Made by a program: the position numbers and the translations under genes
Source of the DNA: Cladorhizidae sp. MBARI D1340-BT2
Lineage: Eukaryota > Porifera > Demospongiae > Poecilosclerida > Cladorhizidae
Assembly: GCA_028752905.1 (NCBI GenBank)
Contig: JAQNBH010000015.1
Location: forward strand, 15,670,169-15,734,168
Length of the DNA: 64,000 bases
Reading direction: 5' to 3'
Part shown: piece by piece, positions 1-10,735 of the stretch
Layout: every line of letters starts with the position of its first letter
How positions within the stretch are numbered: position 1 is the stretch's first letter
The notes under the pieces: generated by a model
Database searches by the model: none
Told to the model about the DNA's origin: nothing
Seen by the model: only the letters and a program-made list of their open reading frames with translations

Positions 1-3000
1 GGTCCCCTACCCATCGAAGGGATGACTGAGGAAGACCTATTGGCAGCGATCAAATCCCTAGCCGTGACAGCCGAGAACACTAAGGTGGCCCGCATCATCC
101 TATCGAGGATGACCCAAGATCGCTCAGAACCCATCAGGGCATTCGCGGCACGCCTCCGGGGACAAGCCGAGGTCTGCCGCTTCCTCAAGAAGTGCCCTGA
201 TTGCGACGGAGTAGTGAATCAAGGTGAGGAGCGGGTGGCTGACCAGCTATGCATAGGCCTAGCAGATGCTGAGATCCAGGAGGATCTCCTCAAGCACCCG
301 GACCAGGACATGTGTGTAGAGGACACCATCCGCTTCATCGAAGTGAGGGCCACGGGTAAGAAGTCTGCCATGACCATGACCACCCCCAGTAGCACACTCG
401 CCCTGGATGACCACACTGCTGAGGCTGTGACCTCTCAGTACAGGAGGCAACAACGCCCACCCCCTACACAGCCTTCCCCAACCACATCCAGGGGACGTGG
501 CATCAATCCTACCCGTCCACAGCAGCAAACCAAACCACATCCCACACTGCCCAAAGGCCCATGCACCTACTGCGGCCAACGAGGCCACGGGGAGCAAGAG
601 CGGACTGCCTACCGTCGCATCCATTGCCCGGCCTTTGGCACCACCTGCACCTCATGCGGCCATCAACACCACACAGCCTCGGTATGCTGGCAGCGAATTG
701 AACACGAGTTAGCCCTCACAGAAACAGCTCTAGGAATGTCCGAGGGCACCCTGCAACACCAAACATGGCAGAGGGACACCAGCTCCTGGGTGCAACAACG
801 CTCCCCATCACAACCCGTGATCCAAATCCTGGTGTCATCCCATGTGGAGGACTTCAGAGCCCACGGCCACACACTGCCCAGAGAGTCCAGACACATCTCT
901 ACCACAGCACTCGCGGACACCGGCTGCCAAAGCTGCTTGGCAGGCCCGGACCTTATGAAGAACCTCCATATCCTGCCAACCGACCTCATTCCAGTCAATC
1001 TAACGATGAAGTCAGCCAGTGGTAACAACCTCCCCATCCTCGGGGCAGCCCTACTGCGCATCCAGATTCCATCCGGCGCGGAGACGCGCCAGATGGTCTA
1101 CTTCAGCTCGGAGGCATCCCAGATCTACCTCAGCATGGCCACACTGGCCCACTTGGACCTGATCCCAAGGAACTTCCCGTCAGGATCACCCTCCAACCGA
1201 TCTACCAGGCACTGCAACAACGCGGCCCAGATCACCCAGGAGACTCAACCGTCCAACATCCCCTTGCCCACCCAGAGGCGACCGGGAGACCAACCGCCCC
1301 GAACCAGCGACCACTACCCCACGAGCGACCAGACTCGGCGACCATGCTCATGCCCACCTAGAGCACCGCCCCCACCACGCCCCACGGAACTTCCATACCC
1401 TGCCACACCGGACAACAGAGTACGACTGGAGCAACATCTCCTCCAGCTCTACGCCTCCAGCTCCTTCAATATTTGTGAGCACCAGCCTCTCCCCATGATG
1501 GCCGGACCACCACTCTCTTTGAGTATAGACCCTACAGCCGTCCCCAAACCCTGCCACACACCCATCACCGTCCCCAAACCCTGCCACACACCCATCACCG
1601 TCCCCATCCACTGGCAGGACGAGGTGAAGGCAGGACTGGACCGCGATGTTCGACTCGGAGTACTCGAGAAGGTCCCCCTGGGGACCCCGTACACTTGGTG
1701 TCACCGCATGGTGATATGCACCAAGAAGAACGGGTCCCTGAGGCGGACCATCAACTTTCAGGAGTTGAACCGTCACGCCACAAGAGAGACACACCACTGC
1801 GCCTCCCCCTTCCACCAGGCACGAGCCGTTCCAGGCAACACCAAGAAAACTATCTTTGACGCCTGGAACGGCTACCATTCAGTTGCCATCTCGCCAGAAG
1901 ATCGACACTACACCACCTTTATTACCCCCTGGGGCAGATATCGATACTGCTCCGCCCCACAAGGCTACATCGCCTCAGGGGACGCATATACTGCGAGGTA
2001 TGACGCCATCATCTCACACATCGGTCGAAAGACCAAATGTATTGATGACGCCCTGCTATGGAGCGACTCAATCGAAGAGGCCTTCCATCAAGCCACTGAA
2101 TGGCTGGACATCTGCGCCCTCAACGGGATCACACTGAACCCGCGCAAGTTCCACTTTGCACAGGACGAGGTGGAATTTGCCGGGTTCACTATTACCCCAT
2201 CAGAAGTCAGGCCATCAAAGAAGTACCTCGAGGCTATCACGGGATTCCCGACCCCCAAGAACATCACAGACGTACGCGCATGGTTTGGCTTAGTCAACCA
2301 GGTCGCGTACGCCTTCTCCATGGCACCTACCATGCAGCCATTCCGGGACCTTCTGAAGCCAACAAACAAATTCCTTTGGAATGACCAGATACAACGTGCT
2401 TTCGACCTATCCAAGTCCACCATCTGCCAGCAGATTGCTGAAGGCATCACCATCTACGACAAGAGCCGACCCACCTGCCTGGCGATGGACTGGAGTAAGG
2501 ACGGGATCGGGTACTGGCTGTTTCAAAAACATTGCCAGTGCCCATCCCGCGAAATCCTCTGTTGCCAAGAGGGATGGAAAGTAGTACTGGTCGGCTCGAG
2601 ATTCACCCACTCCGCCGAGTCCAGATATGCCCCCATAGAAGGAGAGGCCCTCGCCGTCGCTGACGCCCTAGAAAAAGCACGCCACTTTGTCCTCGGGTGC
2701 AGTGACCTCCAGATTGCAGTGGACCACAAGCCACTGCTCAAAATCTTCGGAGATCGCTCACTCGAGGACATCCATAACACCCGCCTCCGGAACCTGAAAG
2801 AGAAGACACTACCGTACAAGTTCCGGATGGTCTACATCCCGGGGATCCAAAACCATACCAGTGATGCTCTGTCCCGCCACCCTTCAGGCAACCGCTCACC
2901 GGCCAAGCTGCACCTCCAGGATGACCACCACTCCGAGACATCCCTGGTGGACCCATCAGCCATCCCAACATGCCACATCTCATCCTTACCAGTGAACGCC

Positions 3001-4653
3001 GATGGACTGGCCACCGCCATGTGCGCCGCCATCCACGACATCCCTATTACCTGGGAAACCCTCCAGATTGCCACAGCATCCGACCCAGCACTCCAACAGC
3101 TGACGGATGTCATTGAAGATGGACCACCCAAAGCGAGACACCACCTACCCGCACTGATCCGAGACTACTTCCCCATCATAGACAACCTCTCCACAGTAGA
3201 CGGCGTCGTATGCAATGGGGAACGGATTGTAATTCCCCTGGCCCTCCGTCAAAGATGCCTCAACGCTCTCCACGCTGCCCACCAAGGCACAAGCAGCATG
3301 ACCGCCAGAGCTCAGACCTCCCTATATTGGCCCGGCATGTCCAAGGACATCACAGCAACACGGCAACAATGCGCCACATGCAATGGGAATGCCCCTTCCC
3401 AACCAGCCATGCCATCAACGACACCAGCCGACCCGGAGTACCCATTCCAGCACTTGTGCGCGGACTACTTCCATCACGAAGGGTTCGCGTATCTCGTGCT
3501 GGTGGACCGATACTCCAACTGGCCGGTCGTCACAAGAGCCACCAATGGAGCAGACGGCCTATGTCAAGTACTACGCGACACATTCTCCACTTATGGCATT
3601 CCAGAGACACTCACATCAGACGGCAGCCCGGAATTTGCATCCCACACCACCAGGGACTTCCTTGCAGCCTGGAGCGTCCTGCATCGCATATCTTCAGCAT
3701 ACAACCCGCACGCTAACTGCCGGGCAGAAACAGCCGTGAAGACTACCAAAAGACTGATCGCCGGTAACACAGACCCAGGCGGCTCACTATCCGACAGTTT
3801 CCACATCGCATTGCTCCAATATCGGAACGGGCCAAGTGCCGACACCAACATGTCCCCGGCACAATGCCTGTTCGGGCGGGCCACCAGAGACCTCCTCCCT
3901 GGACTCCCTGCATCATACCTCCCACATCAGGACTGGACGACACGGCTCGACCTACGACAACGTGCGCTGTCCAGACGCCAGGTCACCAGCCGTGCCAGAT
4001 GGGATGAACACTCCCAAGGCCTGTCCCCACTCCGTTGCGGTGACACAGTCATGATTCAAAATCAGACTGGACGTCACCCAACGAAGTGGGACAAGTCTGG
4101 CACGGTCGTGGAAGTACTGCAGTATCACCAATATGAAGTACGGACCGACGGCTCTGGGAGGCTCACAACTCGAAACCGACGATACCTTCGGAAATTCGAC
4201 CCCTTAACCACCTCAGCCAACCCGCACACTATCATACCCCAACCATCACCTGTGCCGGCCAAGGCAACACCTACACCCGACCGCCCAGCTATCCCCCCTC
4301 AGCCCTCATCCGCCCCGGTGGCAAGGACTACGCAACCGCCTCCAAACAGCGCGACCACTCCAACCCCTGCCAACCCAAACCTTCAGGCTCAAACGGCAGT
4401 ACATCCTCACACGCCACCGGCCACCATAAGCCAACCAACCCAGAACCCACCGGCGTCGCCCCCCCTGCCAACATCGGATAACCCAACAGGACCAAGCTAT
4501 GCTTCGGTGGCCAAAACACCTGTAAGACCTGCCCCCATGCTGCAGCGCCACCTGACCCCCCTGCCCACACCTCCTCGGAAAGCCACGCCCACACCGAAGT
4601 CACCCAGAAGAAGCAAGAGAGGCCCAAAGCCCGTAGACCGTCTGGGTTTCTAA
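1..4653 (+). CDS. Ty3/gypsy-type Gag-Pol polyprotein, 5' end cut by window
   Basis: A single frame is open from base 1 to the TAA at 4651-4653; the first in-window ATG is at 22, but the frame continues upstream, so the true start is outside. Numbering from that ATG, domains in order are: a gag remnant (1-120); a zinc-knuckle-like Cys/His cluster (about 181-223); an aspartic protease with ALADTG (about 296-301); reverse transcriptase (about 540-720) whose catalytic box reads CIDD (about 673) instead of YxDD; RNase H beginning LAMDWSKDG (about 820) with later IAVDHKP and SDALSR; an integrase HHCC finger (about 1082-1120); a D,D,E core seen as CADYF (about 1147), TSDGSPEF (about 1199) and RAETAVK (about 1235); and a proline-rich tail. 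The protein copies the element's RNA and integrates it. Order PR-RT-RH-INT is the standard Ty3/gypsy one. There is no internal stop, unlike the other elements here. Confidence 0.95.
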   Translation, partial: GPLPIEGMTEEDLLAAIKSLAVTAENTKVARIILSRMTQDRSEPIRAFAARLRGQAEVCRFLKKCPDCDGVVNQGEERVADQLCIGLADAEIQEDLLKHPDQDMCVEDTIRFIEVRATGKKSAMTMTTPSSTLALDDHTAEAVTSQYRRQQRPPPTQPSPTTSRGRGINPTRPQQQTKPHPTLPKGPCTYCGQRGHGEQERTAYRRIHCPAFGTTCTSCGHQHHTASVCWQRIEHELALTETALGMSEGTLQHQTWQRDTSSWVQQRSPSQPVIQILVSSHVEDFRAHGHTLPRESRHISTTALADTGCQSCLAGPDLMKNLHILPTDLIPVNLTMKSASGNNLPILGAALLRIQIPSGAETRQMVYFSSEASQIYLSMATLAHLDLIPRNFPSGSPSNRSTRHCNNAAQITQETQPSNIPLPTQRRPGDQPPRTSDHYPTSDQTRRPCSCPPRAPPPPRPTELPYPATPDNRVRLEQHLLQLYASSSFNICEHQPLPMMAGPPLSLSIDPTAVPKPCHTPITVPKPCHTPITVPIHWQDEVKAGLDRDVRLGVLEKVPLGTPYTWCHRMVICTKKNGSLRRTINFQELNRHATRETHHCASPFHQARAVPGNTKKTIFDAWNGYHSVAISPEDRHYTTFITPWGRYRYCSAPQGYIASGDAYTARYDAIISHIGRKTKCIDDALLWSDSIEEAFHQATEWLDICALNGITLNPRKFHFAQDEVEFAGFTITPSEVRPSKKYLEAITGFPTPKNITDVRAWFGLVNQVAYAFSMAPTMQPFRDLLKPTNKFLWNDQIQRAFDLSKSTICQQIAEGITIYDKSRPTCLAMDWSKDGIGYWLFQKHCQCPSREILCCQEGWKVVLVGSRFTHSAESRYAPIEGEALAVADALEKARHFVLGCSDLQIAVDHKPLLKIFGDRSLEDIHNTRLRNLKEKTLPYKFRMVYIPGIQNHTSDALSRHPSGNRSPAKLHLQDDHHSETSLVDPSAIPTCHISSLPVNADGLATAMCAAIHDIPITWETLQIATASDPALQQLTDVIEDGPPKARHHLPALIRDYFPIIDNLSTVDGVVCNGERIVIPLALRQRCLNALHAAHQGTSSMTARAQTSLYWPGMSKDITATRQQCATCNGNAPSQPAMPSTTPADPEYPFQHLCADYFHHEGFAYLVLVDRYSNWPVVTRATNGADGLCQVLRDTFSTYGIPETLTSDGSPEFASHTTRDFLAAWSVLHRISSAYNPHANCRAETAVKTTKRLIAGNTDPGGSLSDSFHIALLQYRNGPSADTNMSPAQCLFGRATRDLLPGLPASYLPHQDWTTRLDLRQRALSRRQVTSRARWDEHSQGLSPLRCGDTVMIQNQTGRHPTKWDKSGTVVEVLQYHQYEVRTDGSGRLTTRNRRYLRKFDPLTTSANPHTIIPQPSPVPAKATPTPDRPAIPPQPSSAPVARTTQPPPNSATTPTPANPNLQAQTAVHPHTPPATISQPTQNPPASPPLPTSDNPTGPSYASVAKTPVRPAPMLQRHLTPLPTPPRKATPTPKSPRRSKRGPKPVDRLGF

Positions 4654-4684
4654 TCACTCCTCAGCAGAACCCGAGCCTCTGCTT

Positions 4685-4700
4685 GGGGGGAGATAGAGAA
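4685..4700 (+). promoter_or_regulatory. Candidate polypurine tract of the gypsy element
   Basis: An almost pure purine run (GGGGGGAGATAGAGAA) lies about 30 bases after the Gag-Pol stop. That is where a plus-strand priming tract just before a 3' LTR is expected. The exact LTR boundary is not obvious because no clean TG follows. Confidence 0.5.
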
Positions 4701-5135
4701 TACAGAGCTAACCTAACTAACTACAGACTCATATATATGTATCCCAATGCTATGTATGGACCTTACCTACTTAACGACCCCTTACCTTGCGCATGCTTCC
4801 TATACATCCTTCACTTGTGCATGCATTGCTTTATGATGATAATGATTCTATATCCAGTTACATCTATGGGCAAATGCACAGTGTGTTATCCTCGAATTAT
4901 TTGTATATATATATTTTATTTATATATTTATTCAAAAAAAAAATCAAAAAAATCTGTTACATGTGCTAGGCGCCAGTGCTGGTTCCTGTGCTAGGCGCAA
5001 CTATGGGCATGTGTTGGATAGCAGTATATAGCAGGCTCACATGAGCCTTAGCATCTTTTTATTCCTAATGAAGGCTAGAGCATCTAGTCGAAACATCTAG
5101 AGAATACAATTTGAAGTTGATTATTGAGAAGTGAT
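4701..5135 (+). repeat. Probable 3' LTR of the gypsy element
   Basis: This follows the polypurine tract. The part from about 4905 to 5130 resembles 51050-51265: AT-rich sequence, then TGGATAGCAGTATATAGCAG, a GGCTCA..TGAGCC hairpin, and a GAAGGCTAGAGCATCTAGTC hairpin followed by GAAAC. Recurrence of this block elsewhere fits LTR sequence. The termini are not resolved, and the 5' LTR lies outside the window. Its hairpin core (5065-5094) reads CTAATGA, one change from CTGATGA in the 51.2 kb copy. Confidence 0.5.
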
Positions 5136-7270
5136 TATAATGTTAATGTTTACTGAGAGATCATTGAGAGTATATAATTATATAAGTTCCCAAAGTTCAT
5201 TTACAAGTTCCAACTCCAATTCTTATTGATTTCTCAAATATCTAAATGCTATATAAGAAATTAATGGCACTCAACAGCAAGTGATGAATCATTCATTTAT
5301 GACCACTAGTGCATTACAAGGTCATTCTGTGTTGAAGAGAACCTTCAGATAAATCATAATAGTAACTAACTTTATTCAAGTCAAGAAATCATCAGTTGAA
5401 TTAACATAATGAATTTATAGCACTAAACCACACTCAAGTATTCACAACAAATACATAATAAAATTGCTGCAAAATTTTCAATACCTCATGAGCATGTGAG
5501 ATTGACATTTGGTGTATGTAATATGGCAGATGTATATACATATTATATAACCCAAAGAAGTAGGCACAAGCTGCTGCCTATAACATAGCTGAGACTGTCT
5601 GTTTGGGTCCTGCTACCAGACAACACTGATACACAACAAGGTATTTGTGTTCTAATGGAGTATCTCTTCTGAGCCCCCAGTTCTGCCATCTGTCCACTTT
5701 ATTAAACCTAGAGAAATCTGACTCAACCACACGGCTGATAAGCAGCTCTTAATTGATACAGGAATGCCACAAAATAAAATAAGACCACCTTGTTTGTAGG
5801 ATGTGTGGTTCACCCCATCCATTTGCAAAACCTCATATACTGGTTCCCTCTCATATTGTAAATTCTGTGGTTTGAGGTGGCAATCCACACTGAAATAGTT
5901 CTTGGATAGCCATGCTCAAGCTGATGATTTCCAATCTGGCTGCTAATATACCAGTAGAGCTGGGACATCTTGTACATGATATTGTGAGTTGACTGGAATA
6001 TAACATTCAGATTACACTGTGAGAGGGCACGAAAACCCTGCACTCTCCAATATAAGGTCTAAAAACACAATTTCACAGTTTTAACCTGGGTTTTGCCAGG
6101 AATGGGTATTCTAACATCAATGGTGGCTTTAATTTTTGTTTCATTGCATCACTTAGTGCCTCACGACTCTCACTCTTTTGAGATAATGAAACTGGATCTA
6201 AATATAAGCATCTCCATGCCAAGGACTGTTTGGGGGCTCTGAGTTTACTATCTTTGCAGAGGATTCAAGGCATGCTCTAAGTACTTTGGTGTCAAAACCC
6301 ACTCAAGCACTGTTTATGGTACTAAGAAGATGGCAAGTGAGTTTCAGCCTCTGGCGGTGCTGCATCCTTCACCCCCCAAAAAGTCATGATTGTGAGATTT
6401 TGCAAGTTTTGTCTAACCTTGAGTTATGAAATATGCTGAGCTTTTGTTGTAGAATTAGCTAACTGCTGTATTGAACATTTAAATTTATGATACTTGATAT
6501 TTAGCTCTGAATGCATCAGAATTGACAAAGAGTCATGTAATTTTTTTATCTGCCATTATAAAATGGGATCAATATAGAGAGCAACTGCATATACCATACA
6601 CAGCAATATCAAGTTTTTCATTCAATTATCCACGAGGACTCGCTTCACTCGCCAATTAAAAACAGAACAAATAACATGCTCTGTTCTGTTCTGCTATTTG
6701 GTTTGTAGAGTTCTCAATCTTGAGAAGCTGGTCCCAAGTGCAAATGTGACGGTAGAATATCCTCTAACAAAACATTTGCCATTTGTTGGTGGAATTCTCC
6801 TATGAATCATCTTATCAAATCCTTGAAGGAGGCAGTAGTGCTCACCTTACATAGGTAGAGTAACAGTAGTTTCATGGGATATGTTGAGCTGAATTTTGTG
6901 AGTGGACGACATGGTCTACTTGGGTACATTCAACAATAAGAAGAAGACATGGCATGTGGTGACACATGTAGGAGTAGTGAATAACAACATGTTAAAGCAG
7001 TGAACCTCACACTTGGTGTACTTCTCCTGCGCCCAGCTAAAATATGGGAAACATCAGAACAAACAAACTTGAGCTAATAACTACAAATAATATTTAAATG
7101 ACCTTTCACCTCAATCATCTACACCAACATCGTAAAATCTGTGATTTTAAATAGTAAAGAGTTATCCTACTGGTTGTGGTCAACATTTGTTTCCTTTCAG
7201 GTCAATCCAATATTGTTGTTTATTTTTAAATAGAACATTTTTTCCTGTTTGTTTAAGGTTGTTTTATTCT
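5136..7270. other. Anonymous AT-rich DNA, no gene seen
   Basis: About 2.1 kb with only short reading frames on both strands. None shows a recognisable domain, splice-bounded exon or catalytic motif. A fragment at about 7155-7185 resembles the ACCACAACCAGTTAGATGA repeat seen at 52.0, 56.0 and 59.7 kb, in reverse orientation. Confidence 0.6.
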
Positions 7271-7866
7271 ACTACAGCATTGGTTCCCGACCTGGGGTTA
7301 AATTACCCTCTGGGGGTAATAAGCCAATATTTTGTGGGTAATGTAGAATTGCTGACTGATGTATTTTGTTTTGCTATTTGTGTTTTGTAACTGACTTACA
7401 AAATGTTGCATCAGTATAATGACTGATGTAACGATATTCTAAATATTATTTAGTGATAATTTAGAATTTTCTAGATTAGGTTTGAGATAACTGCTTAACC
7501 TTAACTGTGATAGATGAATAGAAGATATCATTCTGTATGTATAAGTTAGGTGTATTTACCTACCTTTACTTTATTAGGAATTATTTAGCTCTATTAGTTT
7601 TTGTCTATAAATAATGTGATCTGCATACTCCATACTCAAGTTATCAATAGTCAGTTAGTGTTTGTTTTTCTGGTTTAAAATTTAAACAATTTATATTTCC
7701 CAAATTGCTTGAGTGTGTTCTATGTCGATAGGATACTGTGAGTGTGAGAGCAAGCTTCTCAAAGGATTTATAATTTTTTTCACAGAAACAAAAATTGTTA
7801 TGGCTAGCTAGAAGCGAACTCACTCAGGTGCTTTTCTTGCTCATGGATGTGTCAATTTGCCCTTAA

Positions 7867-7879
7867 CCTTCGCACTGCC
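7867..7879 (+). repeat. piggyBac left terminal inverted repeat
   Basis: CCTTCGCACTGCC directly follows the TTAA target site. It matches the complement of the right end at 12 of 13 positions. Confidence 0.9.
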
Positions 7880-7883
7880 AGGA

Positions 7884-7901
7884 GGGGTACAGGTGTACCC
7901 C
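7884..7901. repeat. piggyBac subterminal palindrome
   Basis: GGGGTACAGGTGTACCCC is a perfect 7-bp-arm palindrome. Related copies sit at 8055-8072 (GGGGTACACCTGCACCCC) and 10250-10267 (GGGGTGCTGGTGTACCCC). On comparable orientation the motif adjoins a GGCAGT or AGCAGT sequence, as in subterminal transposase-binding repeats. A binding role is inference. Confidence 0.7.
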
Positions 7902-8325
7902 AGACATATATAATAATGTCCCCTGTGTGACACAAACAAATTTAATACTATTTCTCTTTCATGTTTACAAAGTAATAAATTTTACATATTTGACTACAAT
8001 TTTTTTTTCTGTTTGACTTTTTTTCTCACTAGATATATTGAACTAAAGTCAAGTGGGGTACACCTGCACCCCTTTTAGCAGTCAATGGTAATTTTTTTCT
8101 TCTTTTCAAAATCATGTATTTCACTCAAACAACTATCTCTGGGCCTGAATTTATGTGCATTAGCCTCAATTTTTGTGTTGTTACTGGTTATTTGGTTATT
8201 GTGGTCACACTTTGTGTAATCAATATTGATAATAGAGCAATGAATATTGATAGTAAAACCCACTAAGCCTCTAACTCTGCTGGTTCCTATATATTTATTG
8301 GTCATTTGTCTTCAATCTTTTTTCA

Positions 8326-10050
8326 ATGATGAGTGTATATTATACTACTGAGGAGGTAGCTGCCATCATTTTGGATGAAGATAGTGACGAAGAAGTATGT
8401 GATACAGGAAGCCTTGGAGAAATCAATGAAGAGGAAATTGATGCTGTGGAATATGAAGAGGAGGAGGAGGAAGAAGAAGAGATTTGCATTGACTCTGATG
8501 TCTCTGATGAAGATGTTGAACATGATACTGCTGAAGTCACCTTCACTGGGAAAGATGGAACAAAATCTCCACCTCACCCTGCATCATTTCGGCAACATAA
8601 TGTCATTCATATCCGTCCTGGATTGACACAGTGGGTTGCTCACTATGAAGACCAACTGGACTTTTTCTTTGCACTTCTTACACCAACTATGATCAGGCAT
8701 ATTTGTGATTGCACTAACAAAAGGATTCCTGATGATATTCCAGAGGTAACAGAAAATCAAATAATTGGCTACATGGGAATTTTGCTTATCCTTGGAATTA
8801 CGAAAAAGCGAAACGTAGATGTTGATGAAATATGGTCTCCTAACTCCATGCACTATCAGGAATATGTAACTCTTGTTCTCACACGAAAACAGTTTCGAAC
8901 CATTACCAGATACCTCACCTTTGATGATGTGGATACACGTACAGGGCAGGACTTGAAGTTTCATAAGATGCAATACATTTTCTCCCAGTTTCAAAACAAC
9001 ATTCGGATTGCTTTCGAACCACACAGTCATACATGTATTGACGAGACTCTGTATGCATTTCGAGGTAAATGCCAATTCCGACAATTTATGCACAGCAAAC
9101 CAGCCAAGTGTATGGTATCAAGTACTTTTGCTTATGCGATGTGGAAACATCTTACCTGTCTAATGTGCAGGTTTATTTGGGAAAAGACGGAGATCAAACA
9201 CAACAAAATACAAACATTGGAATGAATGTTGTGCTTGACTTGGCAAAACCAATTGAAAAAACAAGTCGAGGAATTACAGTGGATAACTTTTTTACCTCAA
9301 TTCCCCTGGCAGAAAACTTATGGGAGAAAAAGCTAACTCTAGTTGGAACACTAACGGGCAATTCCACCCCAATTCCTAAAAAATTAAAGCCGTGAAGTAC
9401 ATGAAAGTATGTTTTGTTTCCACAAGGAAAAAACATTGGTTTCTTATGTGCCAAAGAAAAGTAAGGCAGTGATACTGCTATCCACAGAGCACCACAGCAA
9501 AAACAACATTTTACAGGGAGGTGGGAAGATTGAAATGAAAAAACCTGAAATTATCATGGCATATAATGCTACAAAAGGAGCTGTCGATACCTTTGACAAA
9601 CTTATTGTTCAGTATTCTTGTAGACGAAACACCTGCAGATGGGTGTTTTTTTCCCTTCTTGATGCTGTTTCATATAACACATTTGTGTTGTACAGAACCA
9701 AGAACCCTAATATCATGGAGAAAAACTGCAAGTGACAACGTCGGCTACACTTGGAGGCACTAGGAGAAGAACTCTGCAGAAGAGAAATTGAAGTCAGAAT
9801 CCAAAAATTGGTTGATGGCAACTTTCATCGAGCAATGAGGCAGCTTGCCCAAAAGCATGGCTTCTTGCCTTTGGAGAGTGCTGCACATCAACCAATTGTG
9901 ATTCGAACTTATGGTAGATGTTACTTGTGCTCTAGGAAAAATGACAGAAAAAGTCGAAACCACTGTGGTCTCTGTACACGTTTTGTCTGCAAAGAACATT
10001 CTGTTAGTCATACAGTGTTTTGTGTTCCTTGCAAACAAGGAATACAGTAA
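8326..10050 (+). pseudogene. piggyBac transposase, broken by frameshifts and one stop
   Basis: The frame from 8326 starts with an acidic region containing a glutamate run (about residues 44-53), as in many piggyBac proteins. It runs through the transposase fold to CIDETLYAFRGK (first catalytic Asp). Near 9107 about two extra bases shift the frame, and the protein continues at about 9069-9395 as KYFCLCDVETSY then GITVDNFFTS (second Asp). Another shift near 9390 leads to 9409-9735 with NATKGAVDTFDKL (third Asp region). A TGA at 9733-9735 is followed in the same frame to 10050 by the C-terminal cysteine-rich domain, CYLC...CGLC...CKEHS...CVPC. The family cuts and pastes at TTAA. This copy cannot make a full protein. 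Confidence 0.92.
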
Positions 10051-10297
10051 AGACTCAATTATCAATGATGAATTTTGCATCTTTTGTGATTTGATTTTCA
10101 ATAATGTTAGCTATTTACTTTACTTCACTTTGCAGCTTAGATTAGACCAGTGTGTGTGTTCTGGTTCTATGTTGAAGGGATAAAAATGATAAATTATGAT
10201 TTATACGCCAATTTGGCCTCTTTGTGTTGATATTTGTAAAAGATCCACTGGGGTGCTGGTGTACCCCTTTGGCAGTCCGTGTTATGGAAAATCTTTA

Positions 10298-10310
10298 GAC
10301 AGTGCGAAGG
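10298..10310 (+). repeat. piggyBac right terminal inverted repeat
   Basis: GACAGTGCGAAGG lies directly before TTAA and is the inverted partner of the left end. Confidence 0.9.
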
Positions 10311-10314
10311 TTAA

Positions 10315-10735
10315 AGGGCGAAGACTGACCACAGTGTGCTATCTGCAGCAAGGTTCTGGATCAGTGAAAGCCTGAAGCCATCAAAACTTGCAAACCATCT
10401 GCCTAAATGTCATCCTGACCTCCATAACAAAGACCTAGCCCAATTTGAACACAGGGTGGAGAGTTTGAAAGGTATTCAATTCGGAAACACTGGTAGTGCA
10501 GCAAAAAAACTTCTTGCCACTCTGAAGCTTCCTGCGAGGTGACCTACAAAGTTTCCCAGCAGCAGAAGGGGCATACGATTGCTGATCATGCCATGTGTAA
10601 GATTGATGGTTGCCAAAGCATGTGGTGAAGAGCAAGCCAAGAAGCTCAGTTTCAACAGCACAATTTGACATAGGATTCATGAGTTGGATGTGGATATATG
10701 GCACAAGTAGAGAAGAAGTCAAGACTAGTCAATAT
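10315..10735 (+). pseudogene. ZBED/SCAND3-like hAT transposase fragment (BED finger and following region)
   Basis: If the piggyBac element and one TTAA are removed, sequence from about 7806 reads through the junction as ...NLPLKGED, a TGA, then PQCAICSKVL (BED finger Cys pair). A one-base shift leads to SESLKPSKLANHLPKCH (the remaining zinc ligands), then a helical region. Further broken pieces include HTIADHAM and GEEQAKKLSFNST, which match the order seen in ZBED5/SCAND3-type proteins. Several stops are consistent with CGA-to-TGA decay. No catalytic core follows that I can recognise. Confidence 0.75.

Larger units (their letters stand above)
7863..10314 (+). mobile_element. piggyBac-type DNA transposon with TTAA duplication
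   Basis: The element is bounded by TTAA at 7863-7866 and 10311-10314, the target duplication diagnostic of piggyBac. Inside each TTAA is a 13-bp terminal inverted repeat, CCTTCGCACTGCC on the left and the complement of CCTTCGCACTGTC on the right. Near both ends lie imperfect palindromes of the form GGGGTACAGGTGTACCCC. The total is about 2.45 kb with one transposase gene, now broken. It interrupts a BED-finger hAT coding sequence. Confidence 0.92.

Noticed and set aside
219..4657. Many antisense and shifted frames inside the first gypsy element
   Set aside because: They overlap a frame with a complete ordered set of retroelement domains and have no domains of their own.
8340..8546. Serine-rich minus-strand frame
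   Set aside because: It is the antisense of the glutamate-rich N-terminus of the piggyBac transposase.
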